DNA from: Pseudomonadota bacterium
GTDB lineage: Bacteria; Pseudomonadota; Gammaproteobacteria; Pseudomonadales; Pseudohongiellaceae
Direction: 5' to 3'
DNA: 36,829 nt
NCBI GenBank assembly: GCA_027621405.1
Contig: JAQCBT010000026.1
Span: forward strand, 1-36,829
Shown here piece by piece: positions 8,982 through 17,484 of this stretch (position 1 is the stretch's first letter; every line of letters starts with the position of its first letter). The notes below the pieces were generated by a model. The model was not told the origin of the DNA and made no database searches. It saw only the letters and a program-made list of their open reading frames with translations. Made by a program: the position numbers and the translations under genes.

Positions 8982-9796
8982 TCAGAAACCTGTTGACCAG
9001 AATTGTCCTGCTGATACTTGTGTTTTCTGTGCAGGTTGCACAGTCCCAGCCCCCGCAGCAGGAATGGATTTCCCTGTTCAATGGCAAGGACCTCGACGAC
9101 TGGATTCCAAAATTTACCGGCCAGGAGTTGGGCGTAAATTATCTCGATACGTTCCGTGTGGAGAATGGCATCTTCAAGGTGTCCTATGATAACTGGGATG
9201 ATTTCAACGGTGAGTTTGGCCATATTTTCTATAAGGAACCGTTCTCCCATTACCTGCTGCGTGTGGAGTATCGTTTCGCAGGCGAGCAGGTGACCAACGG
9301 CCCCGACTGGGCCTATCGCAACAATGGCATCATGCTGCACAGCCAATCGCCACAGTCCATGACCATCGACCAGGAATTTCCGGCCTCGATCGAAGCGCAG
9401 TTGCTGGGAGGCAATGGTGTGGATGAGCGCCAGACTGGCAATGTGTGCTCACCGGGCACCCACTATGTGATGAACCGTGAGCTGATAACCGTACACTGCA
9501 CGAACTCCACGTCACAGACCTATCATGGCGACCAGTGGGTCACCATGGAGATCGAGGTGCGGGGCAGCAGCCTCATTCGACATGTGGTGAACGGAGAGAC
9601 GGTGTTCGAATATTCCAATGTGCAATTGGACAGGGAAGATCCCGATGCCCAGCGCTTGCTGGAAAGCGGTGCCAGCCTGTATGTGCGGGAAGGTTATATC
9701 TCGGTGCAGGCGGAAAGCCATCCGACGGAATTTCGCAGGATCGACCTGCTGCCTCTGCCAACATTCCAACCCTGCCTGTCGCTCCCCTGCAATTAG
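8978..9796 (+). CDS. Second DUF1080 family protein, secreted
   Basis: The frame is open from 8867, but the part before 8978 overlaps the previous gene. The GTG at 8978 overlaps that gene's TGA (GTGA) and yields a signal peptide (VIRNLLTRIVLLILVFSVQVAQSQ), giving 272 residues. Motifs are SLFNGKDLDDW near the N-terminus, YRNNGIMLHSQ and SIEAQLLGG. Two cysteines flank the VCSPGTHYVMNRELITVHC segment and could form a disulfide. It differs clearly from the first DUF1080 protein, so this is not a recent duplication; two paralogues suggest two substrates or two steps. Last gene of the operon; it ends 39 bp before the convergent GMC gene. Confidence 0.87.
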   Translation: MIRNLLTRIVLLILVFSVQVAQSQPPQQEWISLFNGKDLDDWIPKFTGQELGVNYLDTFRVENGIFKVSYDNWDDFNGEFGHIFYKEPFSHYLLRVEYRFAGEQVTNGPDWAYRNNGIMLHSQSPQSMTIDQEFPASIEAQLLGGNGVDERQTGNVCSPGTHYVMNRELITVHCTNSTSQTYHGDQWVTMEIEVRGSSLIRHVVNGETVFEYSNVQLDREDPDAQRLLESGASLYVREGYISVQAESHPTEFRRIDLLPLPTFQPCLSLPCN

Positions 9797-9835
9797 CAGG
9801 ACAGCGAAGTCAGTCTTGGCTTTGAACTATTCAGG

Positions 9836-11536
9836 CTAGAGCGTTCCCGCCGCAATGAGGTCCGCGGCGTAATGCGCTGCTCGGGCGCTGAAGGCCATAT
9901 AGGTCAGCGATGGGTTCTGGCAGGCGGAGGAGGCCATGAAACCTCCGTCGGTCACGAACAGGTTTGGCACATCGTGAGCCTGGCACCAACCATTGAGTAC
10001 CGAGGTGTCCGGATCCCGGCCCATGCGCACCGTTCCCATCTCGTGGATACGATTACCCGGCTTTGACAGGTTCGCATTTGAGGTTGTGATGTTGATTACC
10101 CCTGCGGCTTCGAACATGGCAACGGCGTCTTTCACCGCTTCTCGTTGCATGATGCGTTCGTTCTCGCCGTAGGTGACATTGAACAAGGCCAGAGGGTTTC
10201 CCCAGCGATCGCGCTTTGACGGGTGTAGAGTCACCCGGTTCTCCGGATTCGGCAGTTGTTCACCGAAAGCGAGTACGTTAATGCGCCACGGGCCGGGTCG
10301 TCGATGTGCTTCCTTGAACTCACGTCCGATACCGGCGATCTGCCCACCCGCGTTGCCCAGGGGGCTCGCGCCTCCCTGAAAACCGAAGCCACGCCTGAAG
10401 GGCTTGTCGTTCTCGGTGACGTTGGCATAGCGTGGAATATAGATTCCCCCGCTGGGCCGGCGCCCGAAGACCTTCTTGTCATCGAAGCCATTCATGATGC
10501 CGGCTACTCCGGCACTGCTCACGTGATCCATCAGATTGCGACCCACCTGGTCGGAACGATTGGCGAGTCCCGTGGGGAAGGCTTCCGATTTTGACTGCAG
10601 GAGAATCATCGCAGAGGCGATGGCCGATGCATTCAGGAAAACCACTTTCGATGTATAGCTGCGCCTCTCGTTGGTTTCAGCATCGACTACGCGTACGCCA
10701 GTGACCCTGTTGCTTGCCGGGTCATAGTCCAGCCCCTGCACGATGGCATTGTGCACCATGGTGAGGTTGCCGGTGCGCTGGGCGGCAGGAAGTGTGGCAT
10801 TCAGGGAGGAGAAGTAGGCCTTGAATGTGCAGCCATGATGGCAACGATTCCGGGCCTGGCAGTTACTGCGTCCCAGTGCGCGTTGTTCTTCCGTGGCATC
10901 GGTCAGGTGGGCGATTCGTGCCGGAATGATCTTGCGGCCGTTGAAAGTCGTTTCTACCCGCTGCTTGAATGTGTTCTCGGCATCGGTCAACGCAAAGGCT
11001 GGCTGAAACACGCTGTCGGGTAACTGGCTGAGACCTTCTTCGGTACCCGCGATACCAATAAAGGTTTCCACCTTCTCATACCAGGGCACGACATCTTCGT
11101 AACGCACCGGCCAGTCGACCCCCACGCCTTCTTCGCGGTTGGCGGTGAAGTCCTGGGGGCCGAGCCGATAGGTCTGGCGGCTCCACATGATGGAGCGCCC
11201 GGCTGTATGATAGCCACGCAGCCAGTCATAGGACGTCCCTTCGGCTTCTTCGTAGGGATGTTCGTCATCCTTCACCCAGAAGTGTTTGGTAGATTCCTTG
11301 ATGGCATAGGCCACGCCGCCATACTGTTTTGGGTAGTGTCGTGCTATCTCATCCTGGGGCACGTTGTCCAGGTTTGGAGTCTGCCAGGGCGTCAGCTGAT
11401 CAGAGTAATCCCGTTCCGGGATGATCTCCGGCCCGCGTTCCAGCACCAGTACCTTCAGGCCACGTTCGGTGAGCTCCTTGGCGGACATGCCACCACTCAT
11501 GCCTGAGCCAACTACGATTGCATCGAAATCTGCCAT
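9836..11536 (-). CDS. GMC oxidoreductase (FAD), second dehydrogenase catalytic subunit
   Basis: FAD-dependent GMC dehydrogenase of 566 residues. FAD motif GSGMSGG at about 10-16; the C-terminal region has HEMGTVRMG and CQNPSLTYMA. Cysteines 226, 232 and 236 (in NCQARNRCHHGC) give the same C-x5-C-x3-C arrangement as the GMC enzyme at 5774, the pattern of [3Fe-4S] ligands in bacterial FAD glucose dehydrogenase. There is no own signal peptide; export with the subunit-3-like protein encoded 5 bp upstream (11542-12081) is expected. It is only distantly like the first GMC protein, so the locus has two separate dehydrogenases. Last gene of a four-gene minus-strand operon. Substrate unknown; sugar or glycoside oxidation is inferred from its neighbours. 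Confidence 0.9.
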   Translation of the reverse strand: MADFDAIVVGSGMSGGMSAKELTERGLKVLVLERGPEIIPERDYSDQLTPWQTPNLDNVPQDEIARHYPKQYGGVAYAIKESTKHFWVKDDEHPYEEAEGTSYDWLRGYHTAGRSIMWSRQTYRLGPQDFTANREEGVGVDWPVRYEDVVPWYEKVETFIGIAGTEEGLSQLPDSVFQPAFALTDAENTFKQRVETTFNGRKIIPARIAHLTDATEEQRALGRSNCQARNRCHHGCTFKAYFSSLNATLPAAQRTGNLTMVHNAIVQGLDYDPASNRVTGVRVVDAETNERRSYTSKVVFLNASAIASAMILLQSKSEAFPTGLANRSDQVGRNLMDHVSSAGVAGIMNGFDDKKVFGRRPSGGIYIPRYANVTENDKPFRRGFGFQGGASPLGNAGGQIAGIGREFKEAHRRPGPWRINVLAFGEQLPNPENRVTLHPSKRDRWGNPLALFNVTYGENERIMQREAVKDAVAMFEAAGVINITTSNANLSKPGNRIHEMGTVRMGRDPDTSVLNGWCQAHDVPNLFVTDGGFMASSACQNPSLTYMAFSARAAHYAADLIAAGTL

Positions 11537-11541
11537 GATGA

Positions 11542-12081
11542 TTAAGCCTCCCCCGCGATATCAACACTGGGATCCCAGCGACCCGGGACTGCGACCCATT
11601 TCAGTTCCTGCACGGCACCTTCTTCGGTGGCGAAGTAAGACTGGGTGATATAGCCCTTGGTAGCACGGTATCCGCCCAGTGAAGAATTACCATCGAATGC
11701 AGAAGCATCGAGCGCACTCAATGCGGCGATTGCTGTGGCCTCATCCGCTTCCAGAAAATTGCCGGTGGCAGAGTCCAGTCGGGCGGCAATAAGCTGCAGT
11801 GCCTCCCGATGTTCGCTGCGCGTGTCGTCGTTGGCCCAGTCGCTCATCAGGGCATCCATATAACCCGGTACATTGGCGTCCAGTGCGCCCGGTGTTTCGG
11901 TCCGGGGAATGATGAGGTCGGAAAGTCTGCGCAACAGGGCCATCTCGTTATTTGAGTAGAAGCGGCCCATGTCGCCAGCGCGAGTGGCATTTATAGTAGC
12001 GAGACCGCCGCAGGCACTTAGCGCCGTGGCACCGCCCACGGAGACGATCAGGCCCTGGATGAATTCTCTTCTTGTTTTCAT
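11542..12081 (-). CDS. Gluconate 2-dehydrogenase subunit 3-like protein, Tat/lipoprotein signal
   Basis: Partner subunit of 179 residues with MKTRREFIQG (twin arginine at 4-5), a hydrophobic stretch and a lipobox-like LSAC (Cys24). The body, from NNEMALLRRLSDLIIPRTETPGALDANVPGYMDALM, is the classic subunit-3 pattern. It lies directly upstream of the GMC gene on the minus strand with a 5-bp gap and 50 bp after the Gfo/Idh gene. Expected role is to carry the GMC subunit through the Tat pore and hold it at the membrane. No haem-binding CxxCH is present, so the electron-accepting cytochrome must be encoded elsewhere. Confidence 0.88.
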   Translation of the reverse strand: MKTRREFIQGLIVSVGGATALSACGGLATINATRAGDMGRFYSNNEMALLRRLSDLIIPRTETPGALDANVPGYMDALMSDWANDDTRSEHREALQLIAARLDSATGNFLEADEATAIAALSALDASAFDGNSSLGGYRATKGYITQSYFATEEGAVQELKWVAVPGRWDPSVDIAGEA

Positions 12082-12131
12082 TGTTTTCCCCCTGACATGA
12101 GACTAACCCATTTGGAGTTAAGCCAAAAGCT

Positions 12132-13274
12132 TCAGTCGATACTGCGCCACACACCGCCATTGTTGGCCGAGGTCACGGCGGCTTCTATGAATCGAACGCC
12201 TCGCAATCCGGCATCCACATCCGGAACCAGGGCAGCGTTCTCGCTTTCGGTGCCCTCGATCGCATCCGCGAAACCCGTATATATATTGGCAAAGGCCTCA
12301 AGAAACCCTTCCGGATGGCCGCCCGGTATACGGGTGACTGAATTGGCGCTTGTGCCTGCAGTGGCACCGCCGCGGCTCAAGATTCTCGGTGATTCAGCCA
12401 GAACAGAAAATTGCAGCTGATTCGGTTGCTCCTGGAACCAGTGCAGGCTGGCCTTTTCGCCATAGACCCTGATTCGCAAGCCGTTTTCATGGCCCACGGC
12501 TACCTGGCTGGCCCACAGCGACCCGCGGGCGCCATTGCCAAAGCGCAAAAGCAGCTGGGCATTGTCATCCAGCTTTCTGCCAAGCACGAAGGCATTAAGG
12601 TCCGCGAGGATGCTTTTCACCTTGAGCCCGGTAATAAACTCGGTGAGGTGAAAGGCATGGGTGCCTATATCACCCAGTGAGCCGCCAGCACCGGCCAGGG
12701 CAGGGTCAGTGCGCCAGGCGGCCTGCTTCTGTCCACTGGATTCTATATCGGTACTCAACCAGTCCTGGGGATATTCAACCTGAACCACACGAATCTCACC
12801 CAGCTCACCACTGGCGATCATCTCCCTGGCTTGCCGCACCATGGGATAGCCACTGTAGTTGTAGGTCACGGCAAACAGCAGCTTGCTCTCCTTTGCCGAA
12901 GCTTGCAGCGCTATTGCATCATCGAGGCTGGAGGTCAGGGGTTTGTCGCAGATGACATGAATGCCTGCCTCGAGAAAAGCCTTTGCCGGGGCAAAATGCA
13001 GGTGATTGGGCGTCACAATGGCAACGGCCTGAATGCCGTCCTCTCTTGCACTTTCCTTTGTTGCCATGGTGGCAAAGTCGTCGTAGCTGCGTGAAGAATC
13101 GATTCCCAGTTGTGCAGCACTTTCCTTGCCGCGCTGCGGATCGCTGCTGAATGTACCGGCGACTAATTCATAGCGGTCATCCAGTCGTGCCGCCATGCGA
13201 TGGACTTCGCCAATAAAGGCACCGTTACCACCGCCAACCATGCCGAGTCTAATTCTGGCTTTCTTGCTACTCAT
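12132..13274 (-). CDS. Gfo/Idh/MocA-family oxidoreductase, cytoplasmic
   Basis: NAD(P)-dependent oxidoreductase of 380 residues without a signal peptide. Rossmann motif GMVGGGNGAFIG (11-22), TPNHLHF at 88-94 and CDKPL (109-113), carrying the family lysine. The start codon lies inside the end of the upstream isomerase gene (8-bp overlap, 13267-13274), so the two are translationally coupled. In 3-keto-sugar metabolism such enzymes interconvert 3-keto sugars and normal sugars; in C-glycoside cleavage systems a Gfo/Idh enzyme oxidises C3 of the sugar and a sugar-phosphate-isomerase-like partner helps cleave the bond. Either direction fits here. Family firm, reaction inferred. Confidence 0.9.
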   Translation of the reverse strand: MSSKKARIRLGMVGGGNGAFIGEVHRMAARLDDRYELVAGTFSSDPQRGKESAAQLGIDSSRSYDDFATMATKESAREDGIQAVAIVTPNHLHFAPAKAFLEAGIHVICDKPLTSSLDDAIALQASAKESKLLFAVTYNYSGYPMVRQAREMIASGELGEIRVVQVEYPQDWLSTDIESSGQKQAAWRTDPALAGAGGSLGDIGTHAFHLTEFITGLKVKSILADLNAFVLGRKLDDNAQLLLRFGNGARGSLWASQVAVGHENGLRIRVYGEKASLHWFQEQPNQLQFSVLAESPRILSRGGATAGTSANSVTRIPGGHPEGFLEAFANIYTGFADAIEGTESENAALVPDVDAGLRGVRFIEAAVTSANNGGVWRSID

Positions 13275-14340
13275 GCTCGGCCTGGTTGTCTATGCCCAGT
13301 ATCGCCCGGTTCATCTGGTCATCTGTGCCAGCTTCGGCAAAATCATCGAATGCCTTTTCTGTAACCCGGATAATATGGTTCTGAATAAATTCCGCACCTT
13401 CACGAGCACCATCTTCCGGGTGCTTCAGGCAGCACTCCCATTCCAGCACGGCCCAGCCTTCGAAATCGTTCGCTGCCAATTTTGAGAAGATGCTATTGAA
13501 ATTTACCTGACCATCGCCCAATGAGCGAAACCGTCCAGCACGATCAATCCATGATTGGTAACCACCATAGACTCCTTGCCTGGCGGTTGGGTTGAATTCA
13601 GCATCCTTGATATGGACCAGCTTGATGCGTTCCTTGTACGCATCCATGAAACCAAGATAATCCAGTTGCTGCAGCAGCAGGTGACTGGGATCGAACAGGA
13701 TGTTGCAACGCGGGTGATTGTTGACCCGTTCCAGAAACATTTCAAAGGTCACGCCGTCATGCAAGTCCTCTCCGGGGTGAATCTCGAAACCTATATCCAC
13801 ACCGGCTTCATCGAAGGCATCCAGAATGGGATGCCAGCGTTTAGCAAGTTCGTCGAAGGCCGCTTCGATGAGTCCGGCAGGCCGCTGAGGCCAGGGATAG
13901 AAATAAGGCCAGGCCAGTGCGCCAGGGAAGCTGGCATGGGTAGTAAGGCCGAGGTTCTCCGAGGCTCTGGCCGCCAGCAACAATTGCTCAACCGCCCATT
14001 CCTGCCTGGCAGCAGGATTTCCCCTGACCTCTGGCGCTGCGAATCCATCAAACATCTGGTCATAAGCAGGGTGCACCGCCACCAGCTGGCCCTGCAGGTG
14101 TGTAGAGAGTTCGGTGATTTCGATGTCGCGGTCGGCAAGCATGCCGCGCAGGTCGTCACAATAGGTCTGGCTGGAGGCGGCGGCTTCCAGGTTGATCAGG
14201 GATGGCTCCCAGCTGGGGATCTGAATGCCTTTGAATCCGAGGTCGGCAGCCCAGGTGGCGATGTTCTCCAGGGAATCGAATGGGGCTTCATCGCCGACGA
14301 ACTGGGCCAGGAATATTGCCGGGCCTTTGATGGTCCTCAT
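13267..14340 (-). CDS. Sugar phosphate isomerase/epimerase family protein (TIM barrel)
   Basis: AP-endonuclease-2/xylose-isomerase-like TIM barrel of 357 residues, no signal peptide. Metal-binding segments are recognisable in order: FEIHPGEDLH (Glu and His), NILFDPSHL, LVHIKDAEF and a late AVLEWEC with the last Glu. The N-terminus (FLAQFVGDEAPFDSLENIATWAADLGFKG) fits strand and helix one. It is the first gene of the minus-strand operon and overlaps the Gfo/Idh gene by 8 bp, a pairing often seen for inositol, 3-keto-sugar and C-glycoside pathways. It could epimerise or isomerise a keto sugar, or act as a lyase-type partner. The gene is divergent from the MFS gene at 14579. Confidence 0.88.
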   Translation of the reverse strand: MRTIKGPAIFLAQFVGDEAPFDSLENIATWAADLGFKGIQIPSWEPSLINLEAAASSQTYCDDLRGMLADRDIEITELSTHLQGQLVAVHPAYDQMFDGFAAPEVRGNPAARQEWAVEQLLLAARASENLGLTTHASFPGALAWPYFYPWPQRPAGLIEAAFDELAKRWHPILDAFDEAGVDIGFEIHPGEDLHDGVTFEMFLERVNNHPRCNILFDPSHLLLQQLDYLGFMDAYKERIKLVHIKDAEFNPTARQGVYGGYQSWIDRAGRFRSLGDGQVNFNSIFSKLAANDFEGWAVLEWECCLKHPEDGAREGAEFIQNHIIRVTEKAFDDFAEAGTDDQMNRAILGIDNQAEHE

Positions 14341-14578
14341 ATTATTCGTTCTCTTCGCTTGTCTTTGAACCGTGATTGGGGAGTATAAACCCTACGAACG
14401 GCCACTCCTACCGCTCGTAAGAGCAGACACGATCCATTTGCAATCGACTCGCTGTTCGACTACTTTCCAGACGAATGATTGCGTAGAGAATTTTACTGTC
14501 TCCGAACAGGATCCGGTGTATGTGGTAAACCTGACCAGATGTCGAAAAGCTATAAAATAATATTGGAGAGAGACAACA

Positions 14579-15904
14579 TTGAATTTCATTAAAAGCCGCC
14601 TCAGCCTGATGATGTTCCTTCAGTACGCTGTATGGGGCATCTGGCTACCCGTATTGGCAACATACCTTCAGTCGCCGGTAGCCGACGGTGGTCTCGGGTT
14701 TACCTCTGGGCAGGTCGGATTGATCCTGGGGGTCGCGGGTTCCATTGGTGCAGTCAGTGCGCCGTTTATTGCCGGCCAATTTGCCGATCGCTATTTTTCC
14801 ACGGAAAAATTTCTCGCGGTACTGCTGGTACTTGGTGGATCGGTCAAGATCATCCTGTCATTCCAGGATTCCTTCACAGCCTGGCTTGTACTGGCCACAC
14901 TCTATAGTGTGCTTTATATGCCTACGCTTTCCCTGACCAACTCAATGGCATTTGCCCACCTCGCTAACTCGGAGAAAGAATTTCCCCAGGTTCGCGTCTG
15001 GGGAACAATTGGCTGGATCGCGGCAAGCTGGCTGTTTCCCATGATCTGGTTACAGAGCAACCTGGAATTCCAGATCTTGCCGCCGTTTTTTGTGGGCACG
15101 GAAGTACCCGATGCCACGGCACGCCTGGCGGATACCTTGAAGGTCTCCGGGGTAATCGCCTTCCTTTATGCAGGCTTCTGCTTTCTGTTACCTCACACAC
15201 CTCCGAAAAGAGATGGCGTGGAGAAACTGGCCTTCAAGAAAGCCTTTAGCCTGCTGTCCCACAGATCATTCGCCATATTGGTAGCGGCCAGCTTGCCAAT
15301 CGCCGTTATTCACCAGATCTACTTCATGCAAACCGGCCCGTTCTTTGAAAACCAGTTGGGTATGCTGGTTACCTATATTGCGCCTGCCATGACCGTGGGG
15401 CAGTTTGCCGAGATTGGTTTCCTCGCCATGCTGGGAATGTTGCTGATGCGACTCGGATTCAAGTGGACGATTACCCTGGGTGCATTGGCCTATTTCAGCC
15501 GCTATGCGATCTGGGGACTGATCAGCCTGCAGGACGCATCGGGTCCGTCGGTAGACGCGAGCGGACAATTCGTCTGGACCATGCCCCTGATGATCGGTGT
15601 ATTCAGCCAGATACTGCATGGCCTCTGCTATGCCTGCTTCTTCGCATCCGCCTTCATGTACGTGGATCGTATTGCAGATGACGATATCCGCAACTCAGCC
15701 CAAACGGTCTTCGGTATCATAATTCTGGGAGTAGGGCCGATGATCGCCGGACCTTTCCTCGGTTTCCTGGGTAATGTGTTCGGTGAGGCTGGAGTCGTGA
15801 CCAACTTTGCAGGCATGTGGTTTACCCTGGCGACTATTGCCTTGTTCACCGCGGCACTTGTTGCTTTCGCTTTTAAAGATGAAAGCGCATCGCTGTCCAG
15901 GTAG
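14579..15904 (+). CDS. MFS transporter, NupG-like nucleoside/sugar:H+ symporter family
   Basis: Polytopic transporter of 441 residues, about twelve membrane segments. The start is a TTG at 14579 with GGAGAG (14565-14570) eight bases upstream; no nearby ATG is better placed. N-terminus RLSLMMFLQYAVWGIWLPVLATYL and GFTSGQVGLILGVAGSIGAVSAPFIAGQFADRYF match the nucleoside:H+ symporter (NupG/XapB-like) family. Members near Gfo/Idh and isomerase genes are thought to carry sugars or keto-sugars rather than nucleosides; that is inference from context. First gene of a plus-strand operon with a sulfatase (30 bp on) and glucokinase, so it probably brings in the liberated sugar. Confidence 0.88.
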   Translation: MNFIKSRLSLMMFLQYAVWGIWLPVLATYLQSPVADGGLGFTSGQVGLILGVAGSIGAVSAPFIAGQFADRYFSTEKFLAVLLVLGGSVKIILSFQDSFTAWLVLATLYSVLYMPTLSLTNSMAFAHLANSEKEFPQVRVWGTIGWIAASWLFPMIWLQSNLEFQILPPFFVGTEVPDATARLADTLKVSGVIAFLYAGFCFLLPHTPPKRDGVEKLAFKKAFSLLSHRSFAILVAASLPIAVIHQIYFMQTGPFFENQLGMLVTYIAPAMTVGQFAEIGFLAMLGMLLMRLGFKWTITLGALAYFSRYAIWGLISLQDASGPSVDASGQFVWTMPLMIGVFSQILHGLCYACFFASAFMYVDRIADDDIRNSAQTVFGIIILGVGPMIAGPFLGFLGNVFGEAGVVTNFAGMWFTLATIALFTAALVAFAFKDESASLSR

Positions 15905-15934
15905 CTGCGGTAGTGTTAAATGAGGAGTAATACC

Positions 15935-17434
15935 ATGCGAACAACAGTTTCTCTTATGCTGCTGGCTATGCTGTTTAACGCCTGTTCTCCGGGGCAAAAT
16001 GCTGCTAGTAACTCCACACCGGACAGACTGCCAAACATAGTCATACTGTTTGCTGATGATTTGGGCTATGGTGATTTGAGTAGTTATGGGCATCCTTATA
16101 TCCGTACACCTGAACTGGACTTCCTCGCTCAACATGGCCAGAGATGGACTGATTTTTATGTGGCAGCCCCGGTTTGCTCACCCAGCAGAGCGGCCCTGTT
16201 AACCGGGCGCCTACCGGTTCGCACCGGGCTCTATGGCCAGAACATTGGCGTATTCTTTCCTGATGAGCCGGGTGGGTTTCCGGATTCAGAGCTGTCACTC
16301 GCCGAAGCATTGAAAGAAAGAGGTTACGTATCCGGCATCTTTGGAAAGTGGCATCTGGGAGATGCGCCTCACGCCTGGCCCACCCAGCATGGTTTTGATG
16401 CATGGCTGGGCGTGCCGTATTCCAATGATATGGATTGGGCAGGTGACCCGGATTTCGATGCTATGCGGGCTCTTGGTCTTGGCAGCGCAGCAGACCAGGC
16501 AGAGCGCAGCCAGATTCTTGCGACCCGTCCAGGCAAGTACGCGAACCCGCTACCGGAATACTTCAATACCCCCTTGATTAGCAGTGTGGCAGGTGGTGAT
16601 AGCCAGGTTGAGCAACCTACGGACCAAGCAACCCTTACCAGACGTTACACAGAAGCAGCTATCGAGTTCATGGAAAACAATGTAGACAGTCCTTTCCTCG
16701 TTTACTTGCCTTATACGATGCCTCATACGCCGCTCTTCCGCAGTACCGAATTTGAAGGGCATAGTTTGTTTGGCCGCTATGGTGACGTCATAGAAGAGAT
16801 TGACTGGAGTGTTGGAGAGATTCGTCGTGCTCTGGAAAACCTGGATGTCGCAGACAATACCCTGATCGTCTTCACCAGCGACAATGGCCCGTGGCTCACC
16901 ATGTACGAAGAAGGTGGGAGCGCTGGGCTATTGCGAATGGGAAAGGGATCTACTTTTGAAGGTGGCATGCGAGTACCCGCGTATTTCTACTGGCCGGGAC
17001 GAATTCAGCCCGGCATTGTCAGCGAAATTGGCTCGACTCTGGATTTGTTCGCAACAACCATGAACCTGGCAGGCCTGGATAATGTGACCGGTATTGACGG
17101 ATTCGATTTAAGCGAAACGCTGTTTGATGGCGCGCAGAGTCCGAGGAATGAAATGCCCTATTACAGACGGGGTGTGCTCTATGCCTATCGGGTCGGTCAG
17201 TGGAAATTGCACTACTTGCTGGAGGGCGCTTATGGCCAGCCACCAGAGAGAACCATTCTTGCAACTCCCGAGTTGTATAACCTCAGACGTGACCCTTCTG
17301 AAAAATTCAATGTTGCAGCTCAGAACCCGGATGTAGTTGCCGAGATTGAGGCGGCGGTCGCCAGACATCGGGAGGGACTGGAAATCGCCCCGCCAGCATT
17401 CGATGCGCGCCTGGCCATCCGGGGGATTCAGTAG
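15935..17434 (+). CDS. Sulfatase (arylsulfatase A-like), lipoprotein
   Basis: Sulfatase of 499 residues from the ATG at 15935; GAGGAG at 15922-15927 sits seven bases upstream, favouring this start over the in-frame ATG at 15920. Lipobox FNAC (Cys17) predicts a lipoprotein. Metal-binding DD at 41-42 (ILFADDLGYGDLSSYG), formylglycine motif CSPSR at 81-85 in VCSPSRAALLTGRLPVRTGLYG, then IFGKWHLGD. FTSDNGPWL and GGMRVPAYFYWPG mark the C-terminal half of the domain. The pattern is that of arylsulfatase A/GALNS-like enzymes and differs from the other two sulfatases here. Placement between transporter and glucokinase suggests it desulfates the sugar before uptake. Confidence 0.93.
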   Translation: MRTTVSLMLLAMLFNACSPGQNAASNSTPDRLPNIVILFADDLGYGDLSSYGHPYIRTPELDFLAQHGQRWTDFYVAAPVCSPSRAALLTGRLPVRTGLYGQNIGVFFPDEPGGFPDSELSLAEALKERGYVSGIFGKWHLGDAPHAWPTQHGFDAWLGVPYSNDMDWAGDPDFDAMRALGLGSAADQAERSQILATRPGKYANPLPEYFNTPLISSVAGGDSQVEQPTDQATLTRRYTEAAIEFMENNVDSPFLVYLPYTMPHTPLFRSTEFEGHSLFGRYGDVIEEIDWSVGEIRRALENLDVADNTLIVFTSDNGPWLTMYEEGGSAGLLRMGKGSTFEGGMRVPAYFYWPGRIQPGIVSEIGSTLDLFATTMNLAGLDNVTGIDGFDLSETLFDGAQSPRNEMPYYRRGVLYAYRVGQWKLHYLLEGAYGQPPERTILATPELYNLRRDPSEKFNVAAQNPDVVAEIEAAVARHREGLEIAPPAFDARLAIRGIQ

Positions 17435-17484
17435 GGCTGGTTTAACTACCTTGTGTTCCATTACAAACCGCAATTAGAACGTCG

